In this document: positions 44,023-53,923 of the stretch, piece by piece | Position numbering within the stretch: position 1 is the stretch's first letter | Layout: each line of letters starts with the position of its first letter | DNA from: Reyranella sp. | Lineage (GTDB): Bacteria; Pseudomonadota; Alphaproteobacteria; Reyranellales; Reyranellaceae | DNA length: 60,553 nt | Assembly: GCA_019750135.1 (NCBI GenBank) | Contig: JAIEOV010000004.1 | Location: forward strand, 1-60,553 | Reading direction: 5' to 3' | Program-made: the position numbers and the translations under genes | The notes under the pieces: model-generated | The model's input: the letters and a program-made list of their open reading frames with translations, nothing else | What the model was told of the DNA's origin: nothing | The model's database searches: none

Positions 44023-44799
44023 TTACTTCTTCAGGGCCTTCAGTATCTTCCCCGAATCGGTGACGAAGCCGAAGCACTTCTTGACGTTCCACACCGTGGC
44101 CTCGGTGCAGAAGTCGGGCGAGGTGGTGGCGCAGCAATCCTCGACCAGCACGCAGCCATAGCCCAGGAAGTTGGCGTCGGTCAGCGAATGCAGCACGCAC
44201 TGGTCGGTGTTGACGCCGGAGAACAGCACCGTGCGCGTGCCGAGGTTGCGCAGGATGGAATCGAGCGGCGTGTCCCAGAAGCCCGAGATGCGGTGCTTGT
44301 CGACCTTGATGTCCTGCGGCTCCTGCTCGAGTTCGTCGACGACCGCAGCGGCCCAGGAGTCCTTCTGCAGCACCGGCGCGCCGTTGCCGGGCAGCGGATC
44401 GCCCAGCCCGACGCCGACACCGGTGGGCTTGTAGAGATGGATCTGGTTGGGCGGCATGTTGGCGAGGTCCGGCCGGTTGCCCCAGTTCACCCAGATCACC
44501 GGCACACCCGCCTTGCGCAGCGCCGGCAGCAGCTTCTGCAGCGGCTTGATGGGCTTGCGGTCGGGCGTGTAGTCGGCGCCGAGATAGTCGACCCAGCCGC
44601 CCTTGGCGCAGAAGTCGTTCTGCATGTCGATCACGATCATGGCCGTGCGCTTGAGATCGACGGTGATGTTCTGCGGCGCCGCCGAAATCTTGAGCGGAAC
44701 GGGCTTCGCCGGCGGTGCCGCCATGTCTATTTCGCGGGCATTTGCGCCCCAGGCGAAGCCGGCGCGCGGAGCGCTCAAAGGATGCAGTTTGCTGGCCAT
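44023..44799 (-). CDS. Cysteine hydrolase, isochorismatase fold (RutB-like)
   Basis: 258 residues. Catalytic triad D58 (VIDMQNDF), K168 (VDKHRISGF) and C201 (GVNTDQCV). The stretch SGFWDTPLDSILRNLG closely parallels E. coli RutB, ureidoacrylate amidohydrolase. It likely releases ammonia and CO2 from a ureido or carbamoyl compound. It is divergent from the BMP-type importer operon across 119 bases and forms a two-gene unit with an alpha/beta hydrolase. The first 40 residues are an extra N-terminal extension not needed for the fold. Confidence 0.9.
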   Translation of the reverse strand: MASKLHPLSAPRAGFAWGANAREIDMAAPPAKPVPLKISAAPQNITVDLKRTAMIVIDMQNDFCAKGGWVDYLGADYTPDRKPIKPLQKLLPALRKAGVPVIWVNWGNRPDLANMPPNQIHLYKPTGVGVGLGDPLPGNGAPVLQKDSWAAAVVDELEQEPQDIKVDKHRISGFWDTPLDSILRNLGTRTVLFSGVNTDQCVLHSLTDANFLGYGCVLVEDCCATTSPDFCTEATVWNVKKCFGFVTDSGKILKALKK

Positions 44800-44918
44800 T
44801 GATCTCCCCCAAAGGGCCCTGTGATTGGGCCGTTGATTGCAAGTTCCCTGCCAGTTGGCACGCCGATTGCCTCTGCCTCGGCGGGGATCACTGACCCAAG
44901 GAGCGGGGGAACATAGCC

Positions 44919-45908
44919 ATGAACAAGTTCGATCGTCGCGTATTCCTGGCTGGCACGGCCGGCGCTGCAGGCCTTGTGATGCTCGGCGGCTTCGGCGCGC
45001 CTGCGCGCGCCGCCGGTCCGCTCAATGTCGGCGTGCTGATCCCGGGCTCGAAGTCCGACAAGGGCTGGATGGAATCGGGCTACGACGGCATGAAGGCGGC
45101 CGAGAAGACGCTCGGCAACAAGGTCGCGGTGAAGTTCATCGAGAACGTGAAGTTCGGCGACATGGAGCAGGTGCTGGTGACTCTGGCCGGCAAGAACGAG
45201 CTGGTGATCGGCGTCGGCGGCCAGACCCAGGCCTCGGTGTTCAAGGTGGCGCCGCGCTTCCCCAAGGTGAAGTTCGCCATCATCGGCGGCAACGCCGATC
45301 CGAAGAAGCCCGACAACGTCTCGGGCTACGACGTGCGCCAGGCAGAGATTGCCTTCGCGGCCGGCGCGGCAGCCGCCATGCTCTCCAAGACCGGCGGCGT
45401 GTCCTACGTCGGCGGCCTGGAGATTCCGGCGATCAAGAATGCCGGCATCGAGTTCGGCAAGGGCGCCAAGTACATCAACCCCAACATCAAGTACTTCGAG
45501 AGCTACACCGGCGACTTCGACGACGTCGCCAAGGCCAAGGAGGCGACGCTGGCCGCCATCGCCCAGGGCGCCGACGTCCATTATCACATCCTCAATCTCG
45601 GCCTGCGCGGCATGGAGCAGGCGGCGCGCGAGAAGGGCACGCACATCATCGGCGGCTACACCGATCGCTGCGGCACCGACCCGCTCTACGTCGCCTACTC
45701 GGTCACAGGCGTGGGTTTCCAGGTCGCGTACGCCATGGATGCGGCGGTGAACGGCACCTGGAAGCCGGAGTTCAAGCCGTTCGGCTTGGCGATGGGCCCA
45801 CAAGCCTCCGACATGATCATCTGCAAGGCGACCCCCGAGCAGAAGGCCAAGCTCGACGAGATCAAGAAAGATCTGCTGTCGAAGAAGATCAAGGTCCTCG
45901 ATTCCTAG
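44919..45908 (+). CDS. BMP family ABC transporter substrate-binding protein
   Basis: 329 residues. A signal peptide with twin arginines (DRRVFLAGTAGAAGLVML) leads to a PnrA/BMP fold: VGVLIPGSKSDKGWMESGYDGM, and VIGVGGQTQASVF, ending ATPEQKAKLDEIKKDL. BMP proteins bind nucleosides or purine/pyrimidine-like ligands. It heads an importer operon (ATPase and two permeases) and is followed by two amide-cleaving enzymes, so the ligand may be a nitrogen-rich heterocycle or ureide. Confidence 0.93.
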   Translation: MNKFDRRVFLAGTAGAAGLVMLGGFGAPARAAGPLNVGVLIPGSKSDKGWMESGYDGMKAAEKTLGNKVAVKFIENVKFGDMEQVLVTLAGKNELVIGVGGQTQASVFKVAPRFPKVKFAIIGGNADPKKPDNVSGYDVRQAEIAFAAGAAAAMLSKTGGVSYVGGLEIPAIKNAGIEFGKGAKYINPNIKYFESYTGDFDDVAKAKEATLAAIAQGADVHYHILNLGLRGMEQAAREKGTHIIGGYTDRCGTDPLYVAYSVTGVGFQVAYAMDAAVNGTWKPEFKPFGLAMGPQASDMIICKATPEQKAKLDEIKKDLLSKKIKVLDS

Positions 45909-45930
45909 GTCGTCTTTGGGAGCAGCGGCG

Positions 45931-47471
<1,541 letters not shown>

Positions 47472-47475
<4 letters not shown>

Positions 47476-48548
47476 CGGCCATCGCGCTCTCCCTGCCGGA
47501 TCGACGCCGCCTGCTTGGCATGGCGGTGCCCTTCATCGCTGTCGTCGGCTCGATGATCGTCGGTCTGCTGCTGATCGCGGCAAGCGGCAAGGACGTGCCG
47601 GACGCCATAGAAGCCTTCATGGACGGCGCCTTCGGCTCGGCCTTCGCGATCGGCGCCTCGATCAATCGCGCCGTCGCGCTGTCTTTGGTGGGCCTGGGCT
47701 TCATCCTGGCCTTCCGCGCCAACCTGACCAACGTCGGCGGCGAGGGCCAGATCGCGGTAGGTGGTATTGCCGCAACCGCGCTCGGCCTGTGGGCGCCGGT
47801 TGCCGACCTGCCTCTGGGGCTGGCTGTCATCATCCCGCTGCTGGGTGGCACGTTGGCCGGCGCCTTCTGGGGCGGCATCGCCGGAGTCATGAAGGTACGT
47901 TTCGGCACCAACGAGGTGATCAGCACGCTGCTGCTGGGCTTCGTCGCCTTGTTGATCGTCTATTGGTGCGTGCAGTCGACGGCGCTGTTGCGTCAGCCGC
48001 AAACCAACTCGGCGACGCTCCCGGAATCGCTGCCGATCGCAGATTCAGTGAAGTTGCCGGGCCTCGCCGGTTCTGAATCGCCCCTGCATATCGGCCTCGT
48101 GATCTGCCTGCTGCTGGCCGTCGCCACGGCGATCGTCCTGCAGCGCTCGACCTTCGGCCTGCGCCTGCGCGCCATCGGCCTCAACGAGCTGGCGGCACGC
48201 CGTGCCGGCATGCCGGGCGGCATCCTGCTGGTCGTGGCGCTGGCCGTTGCCGGCGCCTTCGGTGGGCTCGCCGGCGCCATCATGCTGCAGGGCGAGCAGT
48301 ACTACCTGAAGACCGGCTTCTCCTCGGGCTACGGCTTCGATGGCCTGGTCGTTGGCCTTCTGTCACGCGGCTCGACGGTGGGTGTGCTGGCGGGCGCCTT
48401 GTTCTTCGGCTTCCTGCGCTCGGGCGGCATCTCCATGGAGATCATGGCCCAGGTGCCGGCGGCGCTGACCTTGGTCATCCAGGGCCTGATCGTCATCGCC
48501 GTCGCCGGCTCGGTGATCCTGGTCGAGAAGCTGCAGGGAAACCGCTGA
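47472..48548 (+). CDS. ABC transporter permease (BMP/nucleoside type, first)
   Basis: 358 residues, about ten hydrophobic segments. [16 protein letters not shown] and [19 protein letters not shown] are typical NupP/YufP-type motifs. It pairs with the second permease, whose start shares one base with this stop (TGATG). Confidence 0.94.
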
Positions 48549-49468
48549 TGGAAGAGACGCTCGCCATCTTCATCGCCTCTACCTTGCGGTTGGCCATGCC
48601 GCTGATGCTGGCGGCCAGCGGCGAGCTGGTGTCCGAGCGGGCCGGCGTGCTGAACCTCAGCCTCGAAGGCATGATGCTGACGGCGGCCTTCTTCGGCGCG
48701 TTGGGTTCGTGGGCCAGCGGCGATCCTTACTTCGGCGTCGCCTGCGCCATTCTCGCCTCAGTCGTCGTCTCGGCGGTTCAGGCCTGGCTCAGCGTCAACC
48801 TGCGCGCCAACCAGCTGGTGGTCGGCATCGGCTTCAACATCCTGGCGCTCGGCGCCACGACCTTGCTCTACCGCATCATCTTCGGCGGCCTGTCGCGCGA
48901 GGAGATCCCCGGCCTGCCGAAGCTCGCGGTGAAGGGCCTGAGCGACCTGCCGTTCGCCGGCACCGCCTTCTTCCAGCAGTCGGTCATCGTCTATGCCGGC
49001 CTGGCGCTGATCGTGCTGATCTGGGCGATGCTGAACCACACCTCGTTCGGGCTTTCGGTGCGCGCCGTCGGCGACGAGCCGCGCAGCGCCGACAAGGCCG
49101 GCATTCCCGTGGCCGCGACGCGCTGGAAGGCGGTGCTGATCACCGGCTTCATGGCGGGCGTCGCCGGCGCCTTCATCTCCATCGCCGACATCCACACCTT
49201 CACCGAGAACATGACCAACGGCGCGGGCTATCTCGCCTTGGCTGCCGTGATCTTCGGCGGCTGGAACATCGGCCGCACCGTCGCCGCCTGCCTGCTGTTC
49301 GGCGCCGCCACGGCGTTGCAGTTCCAGCTGCCGGCCATGGGCATCAACGTGCCCACCGCCTTCCTGCTGATGCTGCCCTATCTGCTGGCTCTGCTGGCGG
49401 TGGCGGGCGTCGTCGGCCGCCTGGAGCCGCCGACGTCCCTCACGCTGCCGTTCCAACGAGGAAAGTAG
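48548..49468 (+). CDS. ABC transporter permease (BMP/nucleoside type, second)
   Basis: 306 residues, about eight hydrophobic segments, with the NupQ/YufQ pattern [23 protein letters not shown] and [22 protein letters not shown]. It completes the binding protein, ATPase and two-permease set. A cysteine hydrolase begins five bases after its stop, which ties import to hydrolysis. Confidence 0.94.
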   Translation: MEETLAIFIASTLRLAMPLMLAASGELVSERAGVLNLSLEGMMLTAAFFGALGSWASGDPYFGVACAILASVVVSAVQAWLSVNLRANQLVVGIGFNILALGATTLLYRIIFGGLSREEIPGLPKLAVKGLSDLPFAGTAFFQQSVIVYAGLALIVLIWAMLNHTSFGLSVRAVGDEPRSADKAGIPVAATRWKAVLITGFMAGVAGAFISIADIHTFTENMTNGAGYLALAAVIFGGWNIGRTVAACLLFGAATALQFQLPAMGINVPTAFLLMLPYLLALLAVAGVVGRLEPPTSLTLPFQRGK

Positions 49469-49473
49469 AGTCC

Positions 49474-50136
49474 ATGCCCACGATTGCCGCCGAGCCTTAC
49501 GAGTACCGTTTCCCCACCGGCCGGCTGGCGCTGATCGTCATCGACATGCAGCGCGACTTCGTCGAGGAAGGCGGCTTCGGATCGGTGCTGGGCAACGACG
49601 TGCGTCCGCTGGCCAAGATCGTGCCCACCGTGCGCCGCCTGATCGACGGCTTCCGCGCCGCCCGGCTGCCGATCATCCATACCCGGGAGGGCCACAAGCC
49701 CGATCTTTCGGATTGTCCGCCGTCCAAGCGCATCCGCGGCCGCGGCACGCTCACCATCGGCGACGAGGGCCCGATGGGCCGCATCCTGGTCGACGGCGAG
49801 TTGGGCAACGACCTCGTGCCCGAGCTCGCTGCCTTGCCGGGCGAGGCGGTGATCGTGAAACCTGGCAAGGGCGCGTTCTACGCGACGCCGATCGACGACA
49901 TCCTGAAGCGCCACGGCATCGGCCATCTGGTGTTCGCCGGCGTCACCACCGAGGTCTGCGTGCAGACCACCATGCGCGAGGCCAACGACCGCGGCTACGA
50001 ATGCCTGCTGGCCGAGGACGCGACCGAGAGCTACTTCCCCGAGTTCAAGGCAGCGACCCTCGCCATGATTCGCGCCCAGGGCGGCATCGTCGGTTGGACG
50101 GCGCCGACTGACGCGGTCGTCAAAGCATTGCGATGA
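49474..50136 (+). CDS. Cysteine hydrolase, isochorismatase fold (biuret hydrolase-like)
   Basis: 220 residues. Catalytic D24 (VIDMQRDF), a lysine in [12 protein letters not shown] (K129 or K132) and C162 (TTEVCVQTT). The segments [17 protein letters not shown] ([16 protein letters not shown]) and [13 protein letters not shown] strongly recall rhizobial biuret hydrolase BiuH, which cleaves biuret to allophanate and ammonia. It closes the importer operon and precedes an amidase. Specificity is inferred; related ureide hydrolases share these motifs. Confidence 0.9.
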   Translation: MPTIAAEPYEYRFPTGRLALIVIDMQRDFVEEGGFGSVLGNDVRPLAKIVPTVRRLIDGFRAARLPIIHTREGHKPDLSDCPPSKRIRGRGTLTIGDEGPMGRILVDGELGNDLVPELAALPGEAVIVKPGKGAFYATPIDDILKRHGIGHLVFAGVTTEVCVQTTMREANDRGYECLLAEDATESYFPEFKAATLAMIRAQGGIVGWTAPTDAVVKALR

Positions 50137-50149
50137 TGTCTTCGCTGGA

Positions 50150-50216
50150 GGCGCGCCACTCCAGTGGCGCGATCATCTCTCTCATCAACAAAGACGCGCC
50201 ACTGGAGTGGCGCGCC
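50150..50216. repeat. Pair of inverted hairpin repeats (REPIN-like)
   Basis: Two 22-base copies at 50150-50171 and 50195-50216 are exact reverse complements of each other, separated by 23 bases. Each also folds alone: CGCGCCACT and AGTGGCGCG arms flank a CC centre. This double-hairpin design matches the element at 52988-53060 in layout, though the sequence differs. It lies between the biuret-hydrolase-like gene and the amidase and just upstream of the amidase ATG. Confidence 0.75.
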
Positions 50217-50223
50217 CCCAGCA

Positions 50224-51372
50224 ATGAATGACCATGGCGCCTTCGTTCCCGGTCCCCGGGCACGCTTGGCGCCGCTGGGATCGGGGCCGCTCGATGGCCT
50301 CACCTTCGTCGCCAAGGATCTTCTGGACGTCGCCGGATATGTGACCGGCGGCGGCAATCCCGACTGGGCCCGCCGGCAGAAGCCTGCCGCGACATCCGCG
50401 CCGGCCGTCGATCGCCTGCTTCGCGCCGGCGCCGCGCTCGTCGGCAAGACGATTACCGATGAGCTGGCCTTCAGCCTGGAAGGCGAGAACGAGCATTACG
50501 GCACGCCCATAAATCCACGCGCGCCCGATCGGCTGCCCGGCGGCTCGTCGAGTGGCTCCGCCGTCGCTGTCGCGGCGGGCCTCGCCGATCTCGGCTTGGG
50601 CACCGACACCGGCGGCTCGGTGCGCGTTCCCGCCTCCTTCTGCGGCCTGTACGGCTGGCGTCCCAGCCACGGCCGCGTCCCGCTTGAGGGCGTGGTGCGC
50701 TTCGCGCCGAGCTACGACACGGTCGGCCTGCTGGCACGGGATGCCGCTCGGCTGCGGCTTGCCGGGCAATGCCTGCTTGGAACGCCAGCGGTATCGCCGC
50801 CGAATGTCCGCTTGCTGCTGGCCGCCGACGCCTTCGCGTTGGCCGAGCCCGAGGCAGCGGCCATCCTCTCGGACGCGGCACGCTCGTTGGCTGTTGTCGA
50901 GGAGGTGGAAATCTTTGCCGGCCGATCGGCCGACTTCCTTGATGCCTATGCGACCCTGCAGGGTCTCGACATCGCCCGCGAGCTCGACGATTTCCTTGCC
51001 AGCAACCCGACCTTCGGTCCGACCATGAAGCCGCGCTTCGATGGTGTGTGCTCGCTCGATCCTGCGGCAGGCGAGCGATGGAATGCCTGGCGTGCCGAGA
51101 CGACAGTTCGCTTGCGGCAACTGTTGCCGCCGGGAACCTTTCTCCTGCTGCCGACCACGCCGTCGGTCGCGCCGTTGCGCTACCTGCGCGACGATGCCGC
51201 CCGCCGCTTCTATGACGCTTCGCTCACATTGGGATCCATCGCAGGCCACGCCGGGCTGCCGGCGGTGAGCCTGCCGATCGCGACGATGCACGGCTGTCCG
51301 CTCGGCTTGTCGATCGTTGCAGGATCCGGCGAGGACGAGGCGCTGTTGGCGTTGGCCGTGAAGATTGCATGA
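50224..51372 (+). CDS. Amidase signature family protein
   Basis: 382 residues, short for the family (usually 450-500). The Ser-cisSer-Lys triad is present: K31 (VAKDLLD), a serine in PGGSSSGSAVAVAAG (108-110), and S132 (GTDTGGSVRVPAS). It cleaves a linear amide. The biuret-hydrolase-like neighbour and BMP importer suggest an allophanate, carboxybiuret or ureide substrate, like AtzE, but AtzF-type C-terminal domain is missing. ATG 50224 lies eight bases after the hairpin pair. The protein is followed immediately by Hsp20. Confidence 0.9.
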   Translation: MNDHGAFVPGPRARLAPLGSGPLDGLTFVAKDLLDVAGYVTGGGNPDWARRQKPAATSAPAVDRLLRAGAALVGKTITDELAFSLEGENEHYGTPINPRAPDRLPGGSSSGSAVAVAAGLADLGLGTDTGGSVRVPASFCGLYGWRPSHGRVPLEGVVRFAPSYDTVGLLARDAARLRLAGQCLLGTPAVSPPNVRLLLAADAFALAEPEAAAILSDAARSLAVVEEVEIFAGRSADFLDAYATLQGLDIARELDDFLASNPTFGPTMKPRFDGVCSLDPAAGERWNAWRAETTVRLRQLLPPGTFLLLPTTPSVAPLRYLRDDAARRFYDASLTLGSIAGHAGLPAVSLPIATMHGCPLGLSIVAGSGEDEALLALAVKIA

Positions 51373-51455
51373 ATGTCGCGGCATCCGATTCGGCTGTGAT
51401 TGCATTGTCATCGGCGGGTCCTAAATCCGAATCGAATTCATCCAGGAGGACTGCG

Positions 51456-51935
51456 ATGGCAGAGAATGTGCCCAAGGCTCTGACGCCCAGCGTTTTCACG
51501 CCGTTCGGCGGCGAGTTCGACCAGCTTTTCAATCGCATGGTGCGTGCCTGGTCGTTCGGCTTCTTCGAACCGGCCAACGGTCACATGCGCGCGCTCGGTA
51601 CGCACGAGCATGCGCCCAAGGTCGAAGTACAGGAGAACGGCAAGACCTACACCGTTACGGTCGAACTGCCGGGTGTCGACCAGAAGGACGTGAAGGTCCT
51701 TGTCGAGGACGATGTGCTGACGATCTCCGGCGAGAAGCACGTCGAGCGCACCGATGAGAAAACCCACTACTCCGAGCGCAGCTACGGCAGCTTTACGCGC
51801 GCTTTCACCCTGCCGTCGGACGCCGACCGCAACGACGTCTCGGCCAACTTCGCCAACGGTGTGCTGACCCTCAGGATCGGCAAGGCCGCCCACGGCGCCG
51901 AACGGGCCCGCCAGATCGAGGTCCAGCCCTCCTGA
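51456..51935 (+). CDS. Small heat shock protein, Hsp20 family
   Basis: 159 residues with an alpha-crystallin domain (about 45-145): PKVEVQENGKTYTVTVELPGVDQKDVKVLVEDDVLTISGEK in parts, then a closing FANGVLTLRIGK. Hsp20 proteins hold unfolded proteins as oligomers. A short AGGAGGA ribosome site precedes ATG 51456. It starts 83 bases after the amidase. An upstream GTCCT could pair with this ribosome site, so temperature control is possible. The C-terminal I-x-I motif may be IEV. Confidence 0.93.
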   Translation: MAENVPKALTPSVFTPFGGEFDQLFNRMVRAWSFGFFEPANGHMRALGTHEHAPKVEVQENGKTYTVTVELPGVDQKDVKVLVEDDVLTISGEKHVERTDEKTHYSERSYGSFTRAFTLPSDADRNDVSANFANGVLTLRIGKAAHGAERARQIEVQPS

Positions 51936-52012
51936 CGCTTGGGCGGGGAGGGACGTCCGCCATTATCCCCATCGGCGCGGTGAGCGTCACGCAAGCGTAG
52001 CCGTTCTGTAAC

Positions 52013-52031
52013 CCGGGCTTGTTCCGCCCGG
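52013..52031 (+). terminator. Weak hairpin after hsp20
   Basis: CCGGGC and GCCCGG arms flank a seven-base loop in the 111-base gap between hsp20 and the next operon. It may end the hsp20 transcript. No other feature is recognised in that gap. Confidence 0.35.
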
Positions 52032-52046
52032 CCTATTCAGCGGCGC

Positions 52047-52985
52047 ATGAGCTTAGCCGGCACGACTGGAGTCCTCGACGGCATCCAGGCTGCAGCGGTC
52101 CCGGTTCGGCGTCGCAGGCTGCGGTTGCTGCCTTATGCCCTGCTGGCGCCGTCGCTGCTGTTCCTCGTCCTGTTCACCTACCTGCCGGTGGCGCGGGTGC
52201 TGGTCGAATCGCTGTACGACAAGCCGCACGGCACAGGCGCTGCAACGACGTTCGTCGGGCTGGGCAACTACGCCAAGGTGCTGGCCGATCCCGCCTTTCG
52301 CCAGGCCGCGCTCAACAACCTGATCTATGCCGTGGGTGTGCTTGTGCCTACCCTGGTGCTGGCGCTTGCCTTTGCGCTCGCCGTGCAGCGCTCGACGCGC
52401 TTCTCGGCGGTGCTGCGCACGGTGTTCTTCTTCCCCTCGCTGGTGCCGCTGGTGGCGGCGGCCTCGCTGTTCTTCTTCGTCTTCCTGCCGCGTGTCGGGC
52501 TCCTGGACTACTACCTCGCCAAGATCGGCCTGCAGGGGCCGAACTGGCTGGGCTCCTCCGACGTGGCGCTGTGGTCGGTGATCGGCCTCACCGTGTGGAA
52601 GAACGCGGGCTACTACATGCTGTTCTACATCGCGGGCCTGCAGAACGTGCCGCGCGACACCATCGAGGCGGCGATGATCGACGGCGCCAACGCCTGGCAG
52701 CGCCTGCGCTTCGTCATCCTGCCGGCCCTGGCGACGACCACCGCCTTCGTCGTCGTGATCGCCCTGATCCAGCTTCTGACCAGTGTCGACCATGTGATCG
52801 TGCTGACCCGCGGCGGGCCGTCCAACGCCACCAACCTGCTGCTCTATTACATCTTCCAGTCGGCACACGAGAATTTCGAGTACGGCAAGGCCGCCGCCGC
52901 GACCTTGATGAGTGTCGCCGTCCTGCTCGCGATCTCGCTGGGCTCGCTCCGGATCATGGAGAAGGGAGCGCGCGGCAATGGGTAG
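52047..52985 (+). CDS. Sugar/glycerol-phosphate-type ABC permease (UgpA-like)
   Basis: 312 residues, six membrane segments, EAA loop PRDTIEAAMIDGANAWQRLRFVILPAL and LIQLLTSVDHVIVLTRGGPSNATN-type motif of UgpA. It starts the importer operon. A 73-base REPIN-like repeat lies between it and the second permease. The pairing with a GpdQ-like phosphodiesterase downstream argues for glycerophosphodiester or sn-glycerol-3-phosphate import. Confidence 0.93.
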   Translation: MSLAGTTGVLDGIQAAAVPVRRRRLRLLPYALLAPSLLFLVLFTYLPVARVLVESLYDKPHGTGAATTFVGLGNYAKVLADPAFRQAALNNLIYAVGVLVPTLVLALAFALAVQRSTRFSAVLRTVFFFPSLVPLVAAASLFFFVFLPRVGLLDYYLAKIGLQGPNWLGSSDVALWSVIGLTVWKNAGYYMLFYIAGLQNVPRDTIEAAMIDGANAWQRLRFVILPALATTTAFVVVIALIQLLTSVDHVIVLTRGGPSNATNLLLYYIFQSAHENFEYGKAAAATLMSVAVLLAISLGSLRIMEKGARGNG

Positions 52986-52987
52986 AG

Positions 52988-53060
52988 TCTTGCCGGACCG
53001 CGGGCCTCCAGGCCCGCTCATGATCATGATGCGGACCTGGAGGTCCGCGGTCCGGCAAGA
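52988..53060. repeat. REPIN-like double hairpin repeat
   Basis: TCTTGCCGGACCGCGG at the left and its complement at the right end bound the element. Each half contains a hairpin: GCGGGCCT/AGGCCCGC on the left and GCGGACCT/AGGTCCGC on the right. The halves are inverted copies matching at 28 of 30 bases, and both differences are compensatory (G-C versus A-T). A twelve-base spacer with TGATCA in it separates them. A truncated copy lies at 18907-18954. Confidence 0.8.
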
Positions 53061-53072
53061 GGCGCTCCGGCG

Positions 53073-53912
53073 ATGAAGCGCGTACGCAAACACCTCCCCG
53101 CCGCCTTGCTCGCCGCGCTGCTGTCGGCCGTCGCGTTCCTGTGGGCGAGTCCGTTCCTGTGGACCCTGATCGCCTCGTTCCGTCCCGAGAGCGCGGGCAG
53201 CGCCGGCATGGCCTCGCTATGGCCCGACTTCAAGCCGACGCTGGAGAACTTCCGCAACGCCCTCGATAGCGGCTCGTTCGGCCTCTACTACCTCAACACG
53301 CTGATCGTCGTCGTGGGCGTGCTTGCCGTTCAGTGCGTGACGGTGAGCCTTGCCGGCTATGCCTTCGCCCGCCTGCGCTTCCCGGGCCGTGACGTGCTGT
53401 TCTACGCCTTTCTGCTGCAGCTCATGCTGGTTCCGCCGGCATTGATCGTGCCCAACCTCTCGACCGTCGTGGATCTCCATCTCTACGACACGCTGCCCGG
53501 CGTGATGGCGCCGTATTTCGCCTCGGCCTTCGGCACCTTCCTGATGCGCCAGACCTTCCTCGCCCTGCCGCGCGATTTCGAGGAGGCCGCCGCCATCGAT
53601 GGCGCGCCGTGGTGGGCGATCGTCTGGTACGTGCTGCTGCCGATGGGCAAGCCCGGCCTGATCGCCTTCGCCATCGTCTCGGTCACCGCCCACTGGAACG
53701 AGTTCCTGTGGCCCCTGATGGTGATCAGCTCTCCCGACAAACAGACGCTCACCATCGGGCTCGCCGCCTTTACCCGCGGCGCCGAGGGCGGCAAGGAATG
53801 GGGTGTGCTGGCGGCCGGCACCCTTCTCGTCATGGCGCCACTGGCAGTGGCTTTCATCGCCTTCCAGCGCCGCTTCGTCGACAGCTTCGTGTTCAGTGGT
53901 GTGAAAGGCTAG
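53073..53912 (+). CDS. Sugar/glycerol-phosphate-type ABC permease (UgpE-like)
   Basis: 279 residues, six membrane segments, EAA loop PRDFEEAAAIDGAPWWAIVWYVLLPMGKPG and a WNEFLWPLMVISSPDKQTLTIGLAAF motif typical of UgpE. It forms the membrane pair with the gene at 52047, although a repeat element separates them. The solute-binding protein starts eleven bases after its stop. Confidence 0.94.
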   Translation: MKRVRKHLPAALLAALLSAVAFLWASPFLWTLIASFRPESAGSAGMASLWPDFKPTLENFRNALDSGSFGLYYLNTLIVVVGVLAVQCVTVSLAGYAFARLRFPGRDVLFYAFLLQLMLVPPALIVPNLSTVVDLHLYDTLPGVMAPYFASAFGTFLMRQTFLALPRDFEEAAAIDGAPWWAIVWYVLLPMGKPGLIAFAIVSVTAHWNEFLWPLMVISSPDKQTLTIGLAAFTRGAEGGKEWGVLAAGTLLVMAPLAVAFIAFQRRFVDSFVFSGVKG

Positions 53913-53923
53913 GAGGCACAACA

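Noticed and set aside
43322..44842. Fusion of the alpha/beta hydrolase with the RutB-like gene
   Set aside because: The two real proteins are in different frames, each with its own stop; the fused frame upstream of 44014 is out-of-frame translation of the RutB-like gene.
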